Origin: Candidatus Kapaibacterium sp.
GTDB taxonomy: Bacteria; Bacteroidota; Ignavibacteria; Kapaibacteriales; UBA4661
Direction: 5' to 3'
Length of the DNA stretch: 48,793 nucleotides
Assembly: GCA_025358765.1 (NCBI GenBank)
Contig: JANYIG010000267.1
Coordinates: 1 to 48,793, forward strand
The notes beneath the pieces were generated by a model. It was not told where the DNA came from. It was given only the letters and a program-made list of their open reading frames with translations, and made no database searches. The position numbers and the translations under genes are program-made. Shown here one piece after another: positions 10,549 through 18,888 of this stretch. How positions within the stretch are numbered: the stretch's first letter is position 1; each line of letters starts with the position of its first letter.

Positions 10549-11127
10549 TTAGCGAAGTTCTTTAAGCTCATAGAGAAAATCCGGCAGTACATCTTCGCCA
10601 GAAATGCTGTTATCAAAACCTTCGACGACGCTCAAATCGCCGTCGGTACGGTAAATATAGACTTTTTCAGTTTTTGGGTTGATAAGCCACGCCAAACGGC
10701 AACCATTATCCATCCACTCGCGCATCTTGGCTTGGAGTTCTTTCAGACTGTCACTTTCGGACATCACCTCGACCAAAAAATCGGGACAAAGCGGCGGGAA
10801 TCTTGTTTGCTCCAGCTTGGAGAGCGCTTCCCACCGTGCATTCGTTACCCAAGCCACGTCGGGCGCACGCATAGCACCATTTGGCAGTGTGAAACCCGTC
10901 GAAGAATCGAAGACTATACCTTGTTTGTGACGTTTGTTCCATCGAACAAGTTCGCCAAGTATATCGCTGTTGCGGTAGCCGGAACCGCCGCCTGTAGGGT
11001 GCATGAGCATGAGTTCGCCTTTCTGGTTTCGTTCAATGCGAATATTCTTATTCGAGCTACACAGTCGGAAAAGTTGTTCATCGGTCAAACCACCGACCCG
11101 AGAAACATCTAAGATGAGGGTATCCAT
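10549..11127 (-). CDS. Uma2-family (DUF820) putative restriction endonuclease
   Basis: This 192-residue protein follows the Uma2/DUF820 plan of a PD-(D/E)XK nuclease fold. Residues ~1-45 form the N-terminal strand/helix. RAPDVAWV is at ~88-95, then CPDFLVEVMSESDS with the Asp and Glu of the active site. A KMREWMDNGCRLAWLINP segment supplies the helix and the conserved Trp-Leu-Ile-(D/N)-Pro strand, followed by YIYR. Uma2 genes are common and mobile in Cyanobacteria and FCB bacteria; their true substrate is unproven. No methyltransferase partner is nearby. It sits alone between an OmpA gene with its own terminator and the BNR gene. The DUF2887 remnant near 1.2 kb is another member of the same nuclease superfamily. 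Confidence 0.9.
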   Translation of the reverse strand: MDTLILDVSRVGGLTDEQLFRLCSSNKNIRIERNQKGELMLMHPTGGGSGYRNSDILGELVRWNKRHKQGIVFDSSTGFTLPNGAMRAPDVAWVTNARWEALSKLEQTRFPPLCPDFLVEVMSESDSLKELQAKMREWMDNGCRLAWLINPKTEKVYIYRTDGDLSVVEGFDNSISGEDVLPDFLYELKELR

Positions 11128-11248
11128 GCGATTCTCCGTGGAATTGAGATAACGAGTAAAAAAAGGAAATTCTCGTCGTGTTGCGGAAGACGGAAAATAG
11201 CATTCTTAGCGGTAATCACCAAATTTGTAGCAAAAAGTAGGTAAAGGG

Positions 11249-11284
11249 CAAAAAAATGGACGACATCACGAGAATGCCGTCCAT
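11249..11284 (-). terminator. Rho-independent terminator after the OmpA gene
   Basis: On the minus strand ATGGACGGCAT, a 7-base loop and ATGTCGTCCAT form an 11-bp stem with one G-T pair, followed directly by seven T. It lies 28 bases after the OmpA-family stop codon. Confidence 0.9.
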
Positions 11285-11311
11285 AATTCATCAATTAACC
11301 ATCACTCCGAG

Positions 11312-13456
11312 CTACCGTGCCGAAATTGGCGTTTCGACCACAATCGTCACCGTGCGACAATAGAAGCGCCCTTCGGGGACGTTGTTATCGTAGAGCAACA
11401 CGTTTTTGCCAATGCCTTTTACTTCGGCTTCATCCTGCCCGAGCGCCCTTGCAGTAACTTCTGCACGAGATTTGGAGAGTTTTTGTGCGTAATCCGCCGG
11501 ATTTGTGTAATCCGTATAACCTGCAATCCTCACCGTCGAAAGCGGTGAAATTTGTTGTTTGATATACTCAATAATCCGTTTGTGTGCTTCGGTAATCGTT
11601 GCTTTGTCGAAATCGAACAAAATCAAACTGTAACGGTCAATCACCTTGTCGTTGAGCCTTTCGCGGCGTTTGCGCTGGATTGTGATTTGCTCCACAGGCG
11701 CTTTGCCGACGGTTGTTTGGAGCGTACGTCCAGCATTGTCTGTCACCGACAGCGTGTATTCAAGCGGTGTGGAAGCGCGTGGCACATTTGTTTGTAACGA
11801 CGCAATTTCCCAATCAAGTTGCGCCGGTGGATCGCCGCCATTGCCCAAAAACTCTTTGAGCGTTTGGTTGTTCTGTCCCGCTTTCATGCTCCACGATGCC
11901 ACACCGTTCGTAGCCTTGACCACAGGGCGGAAGCGGATCACGGGCGGCGAAACGGTGCGAATGGTGTCCGCCGTCCGCACAGGTTCAAGGATTTCCCACG
12001 TATCAGAAAATAGCTCCACGCGGCGGTTTTCTTGGTTCACCTCGTTTTGATAATTTTTTGTTGAGGCAACAGTCGGAACCACTGACAGATTGCGGGCTTC
12101 GAGCTTTAAGCGTGTGCTTTCTATGCCCCAAATTTTTGTCAAATAGCTGCGTACAGCCTCAGCACGGCGATACGACACGTCCAAATCGCCTTTCTCGGAG
12201 GTCATAAAGTCATTGCAACCTGTAATGGTGAGCGTTGCGCCTTTGTATTTTTGCATCCGATTGCCAACGATATTCAGCAAGTGGCGGTACGTCGTGATAA
12301 TATCGAGGTTGTGAAGTTTGTCCACGTGGAAGTTTTTTGTTTCCTTTGGCGACAAGCGTTCGTAGCGGTCGGGAATTGTTGCGCTGCCTTCGTCAAAAAA
12401 TACGTAGGGCAACAGCGGACGAAGGTTGTCCGACAAAAACTCCTCAATGCGAAATTTTAACTCTGGCAATTCGCGTCCGTCTGCTTCCACTGCCGTAGCC
12501 GTGACGGATGCTGTGAGCGTGTCTGTCTTGCCTGACGGCGGCGTAACGACGGTTGGCGGCGGCGGTTCATGGAACGTTTCGCGCGGTTCTTTCGGAGGTG
12601 TTGGTGGTTCGATGGGGTCAGGTTTTGGGTCGTTAGGTTTTTTCGCTGGGGCAAATTTCAGTGCAATCCCAAAGCGCAATTGATTCACGCGCCACGTAAG
12701 CCCGTTCACCACTGGTGTCAGACCAAACGAATAAAAAATCTCCGGCGCAAGGAATACCGTACCGTTGCGGTTGAGCGGCAGTTCATAGCTCACACCGCCA
12801 AGCACCGAAGCCGTGAGGGTGCTGCCATCGGGCAGCGTTCCGCTAAATTCATTCCGCGTGCGGCGTTGGGTCTCAACAAATACGCCTTTATCGGTTGGGT
12901 CGGTGATTTCTTCTTTTTGTTCGTACTCACGTTGAAAAACATAGCCAATCCGTCCACCAAGGCTTACAATCAAGCCGCCTGTGCCGCCCTCGAACGAATC
13001 AAAGGGCTTGAAGTGCAATAGAGGCTCGAATCCGAGATTAGCGAGTTTTGCAGCAAGGCTGTGGCGGAATGTTGCTTGTACTGGTTCACCGCCGATGTTG
13101 ACTAATGAACTGTCATTGCGCTGGTCAAAGAAGAGCAATCCGTTTTGCGAATTGTACCCCAAACGCAGTGACACCGCTAATTTACTGGCAAAAGGAATTT
13201 CGTATAATAACCCAGCCGTGAAGCCGGATCCATTGCCTCCCGTAAAACCTCCACAACAGTTCGGGATGTTTGGTAATTTCCTGAAATCCGCCGTGTGGAA
13301 ATTGAGGTTGTATGCGCCGTACACGCCAAAACGATGCCGTAACTCCGTGTCTGGTGCAACGGTGGGAATAGTCTGCGAAATATTTTCCTGTGCGGTGGCA
13401 GTAATAGCCGCCATTGTAAGTATTGCGAGAGCGAGAACACTGAGTCTGTTCATCAT
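11312..13456 (-). CDS. outer-membrane protein with two OmpA-like domains
   Basis: From ATG 13456 (or the next codon, 13453) the product is ~714 residues with a signal peptide (MMNRLSVLALAILTMAAITATAQ). Residues ~30-280 look like an outer-membrane beta-barrel, with alternating hydrophobic strands such as FGVYGAYNLNFH and LAVSLRLGYNS. A Pro-rich linker follows. A first OmpA-like region (YVFFDEGSATIP ... RRAEAVRSYLTKIWGI) follows the linker, and a second at the C-terminus (LILFDFDKATITEAHKRIIEYI ... IAGYTDY ... LSKSRAEVTARALG). OmpA domains bind peptidoglycan and anchor the outer membrane. The frame is open to 13573, but that extension is the translation of an interspersed repeat (13472-13542). 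The gene follows the T9SS-cargo gene on the same strand and is probably co-transcribed. Two OmpA units in one chain are unusual compared with the common single-domain form. Confidence 0.85.
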   Translation of the reverse strand: MMNRLSVLALAILTMAAITATAQENISQTIPTVAPDTELRHRFGVYGAYNLNFHTADFRKLPNIPNCCGGFTGGNGSGFTAGLLYEIPFASKLAVSLRLGYNSQNGLLFFDQRNDSSLVNIGGEPVQATFRHSLAAKLANLGFEPLLHFKPFDSFEGGTGGLIVSLGGRIGYVFQREYEQKEEITDPTDKGVFVETQRRTRNEFSGTLPDGSTLTASVLGGVSYELPLNRNGTVFLAPEIFYSFGLTPVVNGLTWRVNQLRFGIALKFAPAKKPNDPKPDPIEPPTPPKEPRETFHEPPPPTVVTPPSGKTDTLTASVTATAVEADGRELPELKFRIEEFLSDNLRPLLPYVFFDEGSATIPDRYERLSPKETKNFHVDKLHNLDIITTYRHLLNIVGNRMQKYKGATLTITGCNDFMTSEKGDLDVSYRRAEAVRSYLTKIWGIESTRLKLEARNLSVVPTVASTKNYQNEVNQENRRVELFSDTWEILEPVRTADTIRTVSPPVIRFRPVVKATNGVASWSMKAGQNNQTLKEFLGNGGDPPAQLDWEIASLQTNVPRASTPLEYTLSVTDNAGRTLQTTVGKAPVEQITIQRKRRERLNDKVIDRYSLILFDFDKATITEAHKRIIEYIKQQISPLSTVRIAGYTDYTNPADYAQKLSKSRAEVTARALGQDEAEVKGIGKNVLLYDNNVPEGRFYCRTVTIVVETPISAR

Positions 13457-13471
13457 TTTGTATAAAGAATC

Positions 13472-13542
13472 CCTCATCCCCCGTTTTCTCTCAAAGGGAG
13501 AAGGAGCCAGAGTACGCCCTTTGGGAGAGGTTTGGGGTGAGG
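13472..13542. repeat. REP-like imperfect palindrome between two operon genes
   Basis: The ~71-bp element has arms CCTCATCCCCCGTTTTCTCTC and its near-complement GAGAGGTTTGGGGTGAGG around a ~20-base centre; the inner parts CAAAGGG and CCCTTTG also pair. The sequence style (CCTCACCCC...CTCTCCC...AAAGGG) is like high-copy interspersed palindromes seen in many bacterial genomes. It gives the OmpA frame a false N-terminal extension. Confidence 0.7.
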
Positions 13543-13569
13543 AGCTTAACGTAAATCGTGTTGCAGCTA

Positions 13570-16500
13570 TCATTTTACCACCTCCATACGCTTGGTCAGT
13601 CGTGCTGTTGGCGTTTGAAGTACGTAGAAATAGATACCAGACGAAAGCTGCGAAACATCAATTTCGGCATCGTAACCGCCCACTGGTAGCTCTGCGTCTA
13701 TCGCCCGCAAAACCTCCTTGCCCATGATATTAAATATCGTGAGTGACGTTTTTCCCGGCTCAAGAATACTAAAAGAAATCGTGGTTTTGTCGGCACTTGG
13801 GTTCGGGGCATTCTGTGCCAGCGATAATGTCGCATTGCCGTCGTCAAACAAGCGTGTACCACCTTCGTAGCAAAGCCCTATCAGATTAAATTGCCCCGGG
13901 ATGGTGTCCAATTTTACGATGCCACCCACCGCTACGAGACTGTCAAGGTGCAGCACCGTTCCCGTCGTGCTGCCAAGCGTCGTGCGGAATTTGAGCCGCG
14001 CCAATACAGTGTCTTTACCGCTTACGTCGGTCGTCTTCACAGGCAATCGTAGCGAAATTGTTCGTTCTCTGCCTTGAATACGTCCTTTTGCTGCTGTAAA
14101 CGGCGCGTTCTCAAGCGGATAGATCAGTGAATAATTGTAGCGAAGATTGACGGTAAACTCCGTCGCTTTGGATTCTTGTAGGTAGCGCCCGTTGCGGAGG
14201 TAAATTGGAATGATGACATCGGTTCCGGGCGAGGCAGAATCTCTGCCTGCTTCAAGCGTAGCGAGTGCGTCCAGCACGCTTGCCGCCATACGGAAATTTG
14301 CACTTTTATCACACAAGGTGTTAACGTTTGTTCGCAGCGTCGTATCAGCGCTGTAAAGTTGTATGAACTGCCCACCACCCGCCTTTGAATTAGGCGCTCC
14401 CAAGAAGGTTACCTGTACAGTGGACGTGCCGCCAACTGGCGTTTCAGGCGGCATAATAGCATCAATACGGAATCTACGATCGTCACCATTGCCAAACGTG
14501 AAAGGCGTTGTTCCCCACAGTATTTTCAAATTTCCTGTGTTGCGGATGGTGAATGTGGCTGTTGACGGCGTATTCGGCGGTAGATTGTTGAAAACAACGG
14601 ATGAAACCGAAAGGTCAAAACCAAGCGAGTCTTTGCGTGCCTGCAAGGTAACGGTCGTTGTGCCGTTGATGGCGTTCGAGCCGATACTCATAATTGCTTG
14701 AATATCACCCGTGCGACCAGCCGGCGGCACGAAATTGAGCCGAAATTCTGTGGAATCACCGCGCCGTATCACCAACGGCGTAACAGCACTAATGTTTGGA
14801 CTGACCACTGTGAATCCCGCATTGGGAGCGATTGTTGGCGGACTCGTTAGACGTAAATCCTGACCGCCCGTGTTTGTGACTTTGATTGTTGTCGCTAAAT
14901 TAGGCTCACATGTTAATATTCCAAACGCCGCGAACCCTCGGTCAGTGGCGATGCGTGGGCGGAGCATAGATGCTGTGATATTGACTGCATCTTGTTTACC
15001 ACAAATATCAACGAATGTTCCGCGTCCCGAAACGTCGTCCTGCGTAGTGCGGAAGCGAATCGTTACTAACGAGGTTTTGCCAACAGGCGTAGTTTGTGGG
15101 GTCACATCCATAAAAAATGGATTGGCAATAGCAAAAACGTTGTTTGGTGGTGCACCCCACGTCAAATCTACCGTTCCGGTGTTTGTCAGTGTAAGCGTGT
15201 CGCTGTAATCGGTGTTGGGTAAAAGATTGGTCAACGATATATCGTGGCGAGACAATGTAAAGCCAACAATGTCTTTAAATGCCTCCAATATAATCGTGTA
15301 GCGCCCACCATCTTGCGTTACATTCTGACCGTCGGAAACGATCGTCAACTGGGCTGTTTTACGCCCCGTTGTTCCGGCGCGTGGACGGAAAAGTAGGCGG
15401 ATTCTTGTGTCGGTGGTATTTGCTCCGATTTGAAACGGATATGTTGTTGGCTGCAAAATAAAATCAGCCGCATCAGTGCCGCTAATCATCACGTTACTAA
15501 TTATCAGCGGCGCACCGCTTGTTTTTGTGCGATTTGTGATAGGAACAGCGATGGAAGCCGTATCTGCACACGTAAGTTTTGGCACAATCAATGGATTTAC
15601 TATTTCAATGCCTGGTTTGGGCTGCTGTACTGTTTCGCGGAACACGACGGGGTAGATGCGCCCACAAGAATCTGTCAGATTGAGCGTATTTGAAAATGCT
15701 CCGGGTAGAGTAGTGTTTGTAAAGCGCACGGTTACTTGTGCTTGCTGTCCGGCAGGCGTGGGATTCGGCGTAATATTGTCCACAGTAAAATTTCCCACCA
15801 CAATCGGTAACGACCATGAACGTGGCACTGTGCCATTGTTGGTAAACGAAAATTGTTGTTGTTGTGCAACGTCACCTTGGTCAACCGTAGGAAACTGCAC
15901 AAGGGCTGTCGGCACGAGCAAGCTGGCAGAATCTTTCACTGCCGTGAGTGTAAGAGTGGTACTGCCCGTTGGGGTATTTGACGCATTCGAAAAAAAACGA
16001 AGCGCTACATTTTGTGTTCCGAGTGTACGAGGGTTGTAGCGAATGGTCACAGGCGTGGAGCTATAATAGGGTACTGTAAGCGGTGATGCCGATGAAATAT
16101 TCGGCGGGCTAATAATCTGGAAATCACCAGCCGGCGTAATCGTCGCCCCCGTCACAGTCAAATCTAACTGTCCCGAATTAAAAAGTTGAACTGTTATGTC
16201 TTTGGGCGCAGCTTCGCACAGAAAATTGCCATATTGCGAAGTAGATATCGGCACACTAGTTTGGGATTGTACAGTGATATTCTGAGGATTGGGGCGTACC
16301 GGAACGGTCACAGCAAACGGCGTGTTGATATTGCATGTACGGTTGATAAACGGTTGATCAAAAAATGCAATCGTCCCCGGCGGACCGCCATCAAAGGCAA
16401 TCGTGATTGTAGATACCCCTCCAACAGGTGTTGGGTTGGGCGACAAATTTGTAATGCTAACACCATTAACTTTTTTGCTTGGTAATGTCCAATCCAGAGG

Positions 16501-17250
16501 GATTGTGCCTGTATTTACAATGAAGGGAATCGTTGCGGTCGTAGCAGTAAAAGGCTGCATGCTTGGGAAAGTGTAATTAGCTGCTAACAACGAAAAATTA
16601 AGAAGCTGCTTTTCGGCTTCTATTGGCAACTGCTTTATTTGTATTCCACTTGACGAGCGAGCTTTATAGTTAAACGTGGCATTTTTAAAGCCGAGTGAGG
16701 TCGGAACAAAAACAAGACTGAATGTCAAAGGGACGGCTGCGGGCAAAATTAATGTGCGAGAGGCAGCGCTTATATCTTCCACTCTAAACTCATTCGCATT
16801 CGGACCAGAAATCCAGATAGAATCTACTGTGCCGGGAACTGATTTAGTAGGATTAAATGGATCGTAAATATTTATAGTATATATCCCAGAACTTGATGTA
16901 TTACAGACAACCCTGCCAAACTTGATAATATCTATTGGCGTAAAATCGGTCGTCGTGCCTTGTTTTTCTGAACCTGTGGCAGATAACGAATGTGCTTCTA
17001 CGGTATTTGTCGTACTTTTTTTGATTTGGTTCTTCTGCGTAGAAGAAACCTCATTGGTCGTTTTTTGTTCCAGCAAGACGGAAACAAACGACTTTGCGTT
17101 CGGAGAAATTTTCTCTTGAGCCTGTAGGCAAGGTGCTGTACTACTGATGGATAGAAGCAGCATCAAAAGAAGGCCTAATCTCCTCCAAAATAATAAACGT
17201 CTCATTGGTGTCGTAACGATTCGTTGAGTGGTAGCAGTACGGTTGCTCAT
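13570..17250 (-). CDS. giant choice-of-anchor-D-type secreted protein with T9SS type A sorting domain
   Basis: This 1226-residue exported protein starts with a signal peptide (RRLLFWRRLGLLLMLLLSIS..., ending near LQAQ). ATG 17205 is a plausible shorter start. The body consists of repeated ~110-residue beta-sandwich units of the ASPM/SPD-2/Hydin 'choice-of-anchor D' type. The repeated phrases include FTNNGTVPRSWSLP, LTNTGTVDLTWGAP and IRNTGNLKILWGTTP, each followed by NPTPVG/TTPVG and STVTIRF-type strands. The final ~85 residues are a T9SS type A C-terminal sorting domain: SLAQNAPNPSADKTTISFSI, then LTIFNIMGKEVLR, LPVGGYDAEIDVSQLSSGIYFY and a Lys-Arg end. It is predicted to be exported across the outer membrane and attached to the cell surface. 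The OmpA gene follows 113 bases downstream. The ligand is unknown. Confidence 0.88.
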   Translation of the reverse strand: MSNRTATTQRIVTTPMRRLLFWRRLGLLLMLLLSISSTAPCLQAQEKISPNAKSFVSVLLEQKTTNEVSSTQKNQIKKSTTNTVEAHSLSATGSEKQGTTTDFTPIDIIKFGRVVCNTSSSGIYTINIYDPFNPTKSVPGTVDSIWISGPNANEFRVEDISAASRTLILPAAVPLTFSLVFVPTSLGFKNATFNYKARSSSGIQIKQLPIEAEKQLLNFSLLAANYTFPSMQPFTATTATIPFIVNTGTIPLDWTLPSKKVNGVSITNLSPNPTPVGGVSTITIAFDGGPPGTIAFFDQPFINRTCNINTPFAVTVPVRPNPQNITVQSQTSVPISTSQYGNFLCEAAPKDITVQLFNSGQLDLTVTGATITPAGDFQIISPPNISSASPLTVPYYSSTPVTIRYNPRTLGTQNVALRFFSNASNTPTGSTTLTLTAVKDSASLLVPTALVQFPTVDQGDVAQQQQFSFTNNGTVPRSWSLPIVVGNFTVDNITPNPTPAGQQAQVTVRFTNTTLPGAFSNTLNLTDSCGRIYPVVFRETVQQPKPGIEIVNPLIVPKLTCADTASIAVPITNRTKTSGAPLIISNVMISGTDAADFILQPTTYPFQIGANTTDTRIRLLFRPRAGTTGRKTAQLTIVSDGQNVTQDGGRYTIILEAFKDIVGFTLSRHDISLTNLLPNTDYSDTLTLTNTGTVDLTWGAPPNNVFAIANPFFMDVTPQTTPVGKTSLVTIRFRTTQDDVSGRGTFVDICGKQDAVNITASMLRPRIATDRGFAAFGILTCEPNLATTIKVTNTGGQDLRLTSPPTIAPNAGFTVVSPNISAVTPLVIRRGDSTEFRLNFVPPAGRTGDIQAIMSIGSNAINGTTTVTLQARKDSLGFDLSVSSVVFNNLPPNTPSTATFTIRNTGNLKILWGTTPFTFGNGDDRRFRIDAIMPPETPVGGTSTVQVTFLGAPNSKAGGGQFIQLYSADTTLRTNVNTLCDKSANFRMAASVLDALATLEAGRDSASPGTDVIIPIYLRNGRYLQESKATEFTVNLRYNYSLIYPLENAPFTAAKGRIQGRERTISLRLPVKTTDVSGKDTVLARLKFRTTLGSTTGTVLHLDSLVAVGGIVKLDTIPGQFNLIGLCYEGGTRLFDDGNATLSLAQNAPNPSADKTTISFSILEPGKTSLTIFNIMGKEVLRAIDAELPVGGYDAEIDVSQLSSGIYFYVLQTPTARLTKRMEVVK

Positions 17251-17345
17251 AGCAGTCGTATAATGAGAAAAAATATCATACTTATGTAAACAAATCCCAC
17301 TTCAAAAACCGCGCCATAAAATTAAGCTCTTTTGGGATATGTAAT

Positions 17346-17381
17346 AAAAAAAGCCGACGCAAAGATTGCATCGGCTTTTTT
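17346..17381 (-). terminator. Rho-independent terminator after the Lys/Glu-rich peptide gene
   Basis: On the minus strand AAGCCGATGCAA, a short loop and TTGCGTCGGCTT pair over 12 bp with one G-T wobble, followed by a run of T. It lies 36 bases after the stop codon of the 57-residue gene. Confidence 0.85.
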
Positions 17382-17417
17382 CGACTGAAAGAGTGAGAGA
17401 CTTTAAGTCGAGAAGAA

Positions 17418-17591
17418 TTATTTCTTCTCTTCTTTTTTCTCTTCCATTTTCTTCTCTTTCTTTTCTTTTTTTGCAGCTTTTTTGTCTTTCATTTCGCCTT
17501 TTTTTTCTTCTTTTTTAGCTTCTTGAGCCAAAACTGGGGAAATAGCCGCGAAAGCGAACACTGCAAGGAATGCAAGACCAAATTTACGCAT
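17418..17591 (-). CDS. 57-residue Lys/Glu-rich exported peptide
   Basis: ATG at 17591 reads 57 codons to TAA at 17418. The first 23 residues are a textbook signal peptide (MRKFGLAFLAVFAFAAISPV..., ending LAQ). The 34-residue mature part is almost only Lys and Glu (EAKKEEKKGEMKDKKAAKK...), with a few Ala, Met, Asp and Gly and no Cys or aromatic residue. AGGAG lies six bases before the ATG and a strong terminator lies 36 bases after the stop, so this looks like a complete single-gene unit. Function is unknown. Small Lys-rich exported proteins of this sort are found in FCB genomes, often annotated hypothetical. The purine-rich coding strand could be mistaken for low-complexity noise, but the signal peptide, SD and terminator together argue for a real gene. 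Confidence 0.75.
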   Translation of the reverse strand: MRKFGLAFLAVFAFAAISPVLAQEAKKEEKKGEMKDKKAAKKEKKEKKMEEKKEEKK

Positions 17592-17892
17592 GGAAAACTC
17601 CTATAAATATGATTAGAAAAAAATTAAACCTACATCACTGAGAGTGATTGTCAGTTTTGATGATACAAAAGTAGTAAAGGTTTAATGAATTTTTGGTGAA
17701 CATCGAAAAAAAATATTCCGACCTTACAATGCGCCTTATCATTTATGCTATGTCTCACATCGGGCGCATCCTGTCTCACTTTCTCCACAACTTCTGTACA
17801 ATCGAGCACAAAACCGTTTGCATAGAATGGATGAAATCTGTATTTATGCCTGAAAATTCGTACTTCTTTAATTTTGTGGGCCAAATTACGCT
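17592..17892. other. intergenic region between divergent genes
   Basis: About 300 bases lie between the 57-residue peptide gene (minus) and the 85-residue gene (plus). AGGAG of the peptide gene is at 17598-17602 on the minus strand. Overlapping short frames here are not convincing. Promoters for both directions must lie here, but I cannot place them. Confidence 0.5.
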
Positions 17893-18150
17893 ATGGATTA
17901 CTTTGATGCCTCAGAAGAACTTTACCATACGGTTCAGGAGTTCATACGTGTTCACGATGGCGAACATCCGAACCGCGTCTATGTGTCACCCATGCTCTAC
18001 GATTGGCTTGTGCAAATGCAACGGGAGGAACGTTTGCTCAAAGGGCTGAACACAGAGGGCGTACAGTTGACGACTTTCCAAATGGATTTCGGTCCGCTTC
18101 CGCTTGTGGTTGACGAACTTCTTTCCGACTACGAAATCATTCCTGAATAA
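17893..18150 (+). CDS. 85-residue conserved-looking hypothetical protein
   Basis: I do not recognise this family. The 85-residue product (MDYFDASEELYHTVQEFIRV...) is acidic, soluble and of ordinary composition, with alternating helix and strand character. It has no signal peptide, membrane segment, metal-binding Cys/His cluster or helix-turn-helix that I can see. The reason to accept it is context: it stops 17 bases before the tsaB start on the same strand, with no terminator between, and codon use looks normal. It may therefore be co-transcribed with tsaB. No SD is visible at the ATG. Confidence 0.65.
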   Translation: MDYFDASEELYHTVQEFIRVHDGEHPNRVYVSPMLYDWLVQMQREERLLKGLNTEGVQLTTFQMDFGPLPLVVDELLSDYEIIPE

Positions 18151-18167
18151 TCATTCTCTCCGATCCC

Positions 18168-18872
18168 GTGCAACAACAATTCTCCGACGACGCACCCCTT
18201 CTGATTTGCATTGAAAGCTCTGGTACAACCTGTGGTATTGCTCTGGCACGTGCTCATACTATCATTGCTGAACTTGCTTTTTTTGAGCGGCATGTTCACG
18301 ATAGACTCATGGCGCAGTCCTGTGGCTTCCTCTGCGATGCGCTGGGCGTTCGTGTTGATGAACTTCAAGCGGTAGCTGTTTCGGCTGGTCCCGGCTCCTT
18401 TACGGGCTTGCGGATTGGTGCTGCATTAGCAAAAGCGCTCTGCTTTCCCGATGATTTTTCTCAGGCACCTTCAAACACCGCACCGCGCCTTATTGCTGTG
18501 CCAACTCTTCAAGCTGTTGCATACACAGCCTGTGATGCAGCACGACTTGTTGCTGCGAATCACATCACTGCCGTGATTCCGTCGCATAAAAATCTTGTCT
18601 ATGCTCAATCGTTCGATACCAATGGGAACCCGCTTGACAGCGTACGATTGATAGAGTTTGAGAAAGTTCTTGAGCATAGTTCGGAGGGCGGGTTCTACTG
18701 TGGTTCTGCGTTTGCAGGGCGTGAGCCTGAGTTTCGGACATTGCCGCATTTAACGACACTCAAGCCGGATTGTATTGCTCGTTTGGGGTGGCGGCAATAC
18801 GAACGTGGCGAATTTGCTGATGCTATGACGTTCGCGCCCCTTTATGGACAAGAGTTCGTGCCGAAGGTGTGA
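18168..18872 (+). CDS. tsaB: tRNA threonylcarbamoyladenosine biosynthesis protein TsaB
   Basis: TsaB is the inactive ASKHA-fold partner of TsaD in forming t6A37 in tRNAs that read ANN codons. The 234-residue product shows the N-terminal LLICIESSGTTCGIAL strand-turn and the conserved VSAGPGSFTGLRIGAALAKAL segment at ~70-90. Both are diagnostic. The catalytic metal-binding His pair of TsaD is absent, as expected for TsaB. The start is GTG at 18168; no earlier start is possible without running into the upstream gene, and the N-terminal strand follows about ten residues later as in the family. It ends 16 bases before the convergent hydratase gene. tsaD, tsaC and tsaE are not in this window. Confidence 0.93.
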   Translation: MQQQFSDDAPLLICIESSGTTCGIALARAHTIIAELAFFERHVHDRLMAQSCGFLCDALGVRVDELQAVAVSAGPGSFTGLRIGAALAKALCFPDDFSQAPSNTAPRLIAVPTLQAVAYTACDAARLVAANHITAVIPSHKNLVYAQSFDTNGNPLDSVRLIEFEKVLEHSSEGGFYCGSAFAGREPEFRTLPHLTTLKPDCIARLGWRQYERGEFADAMTFAPLYGQEFVPKV

Positions 18873-18888
18873 TGATGGATTTCTCCGA

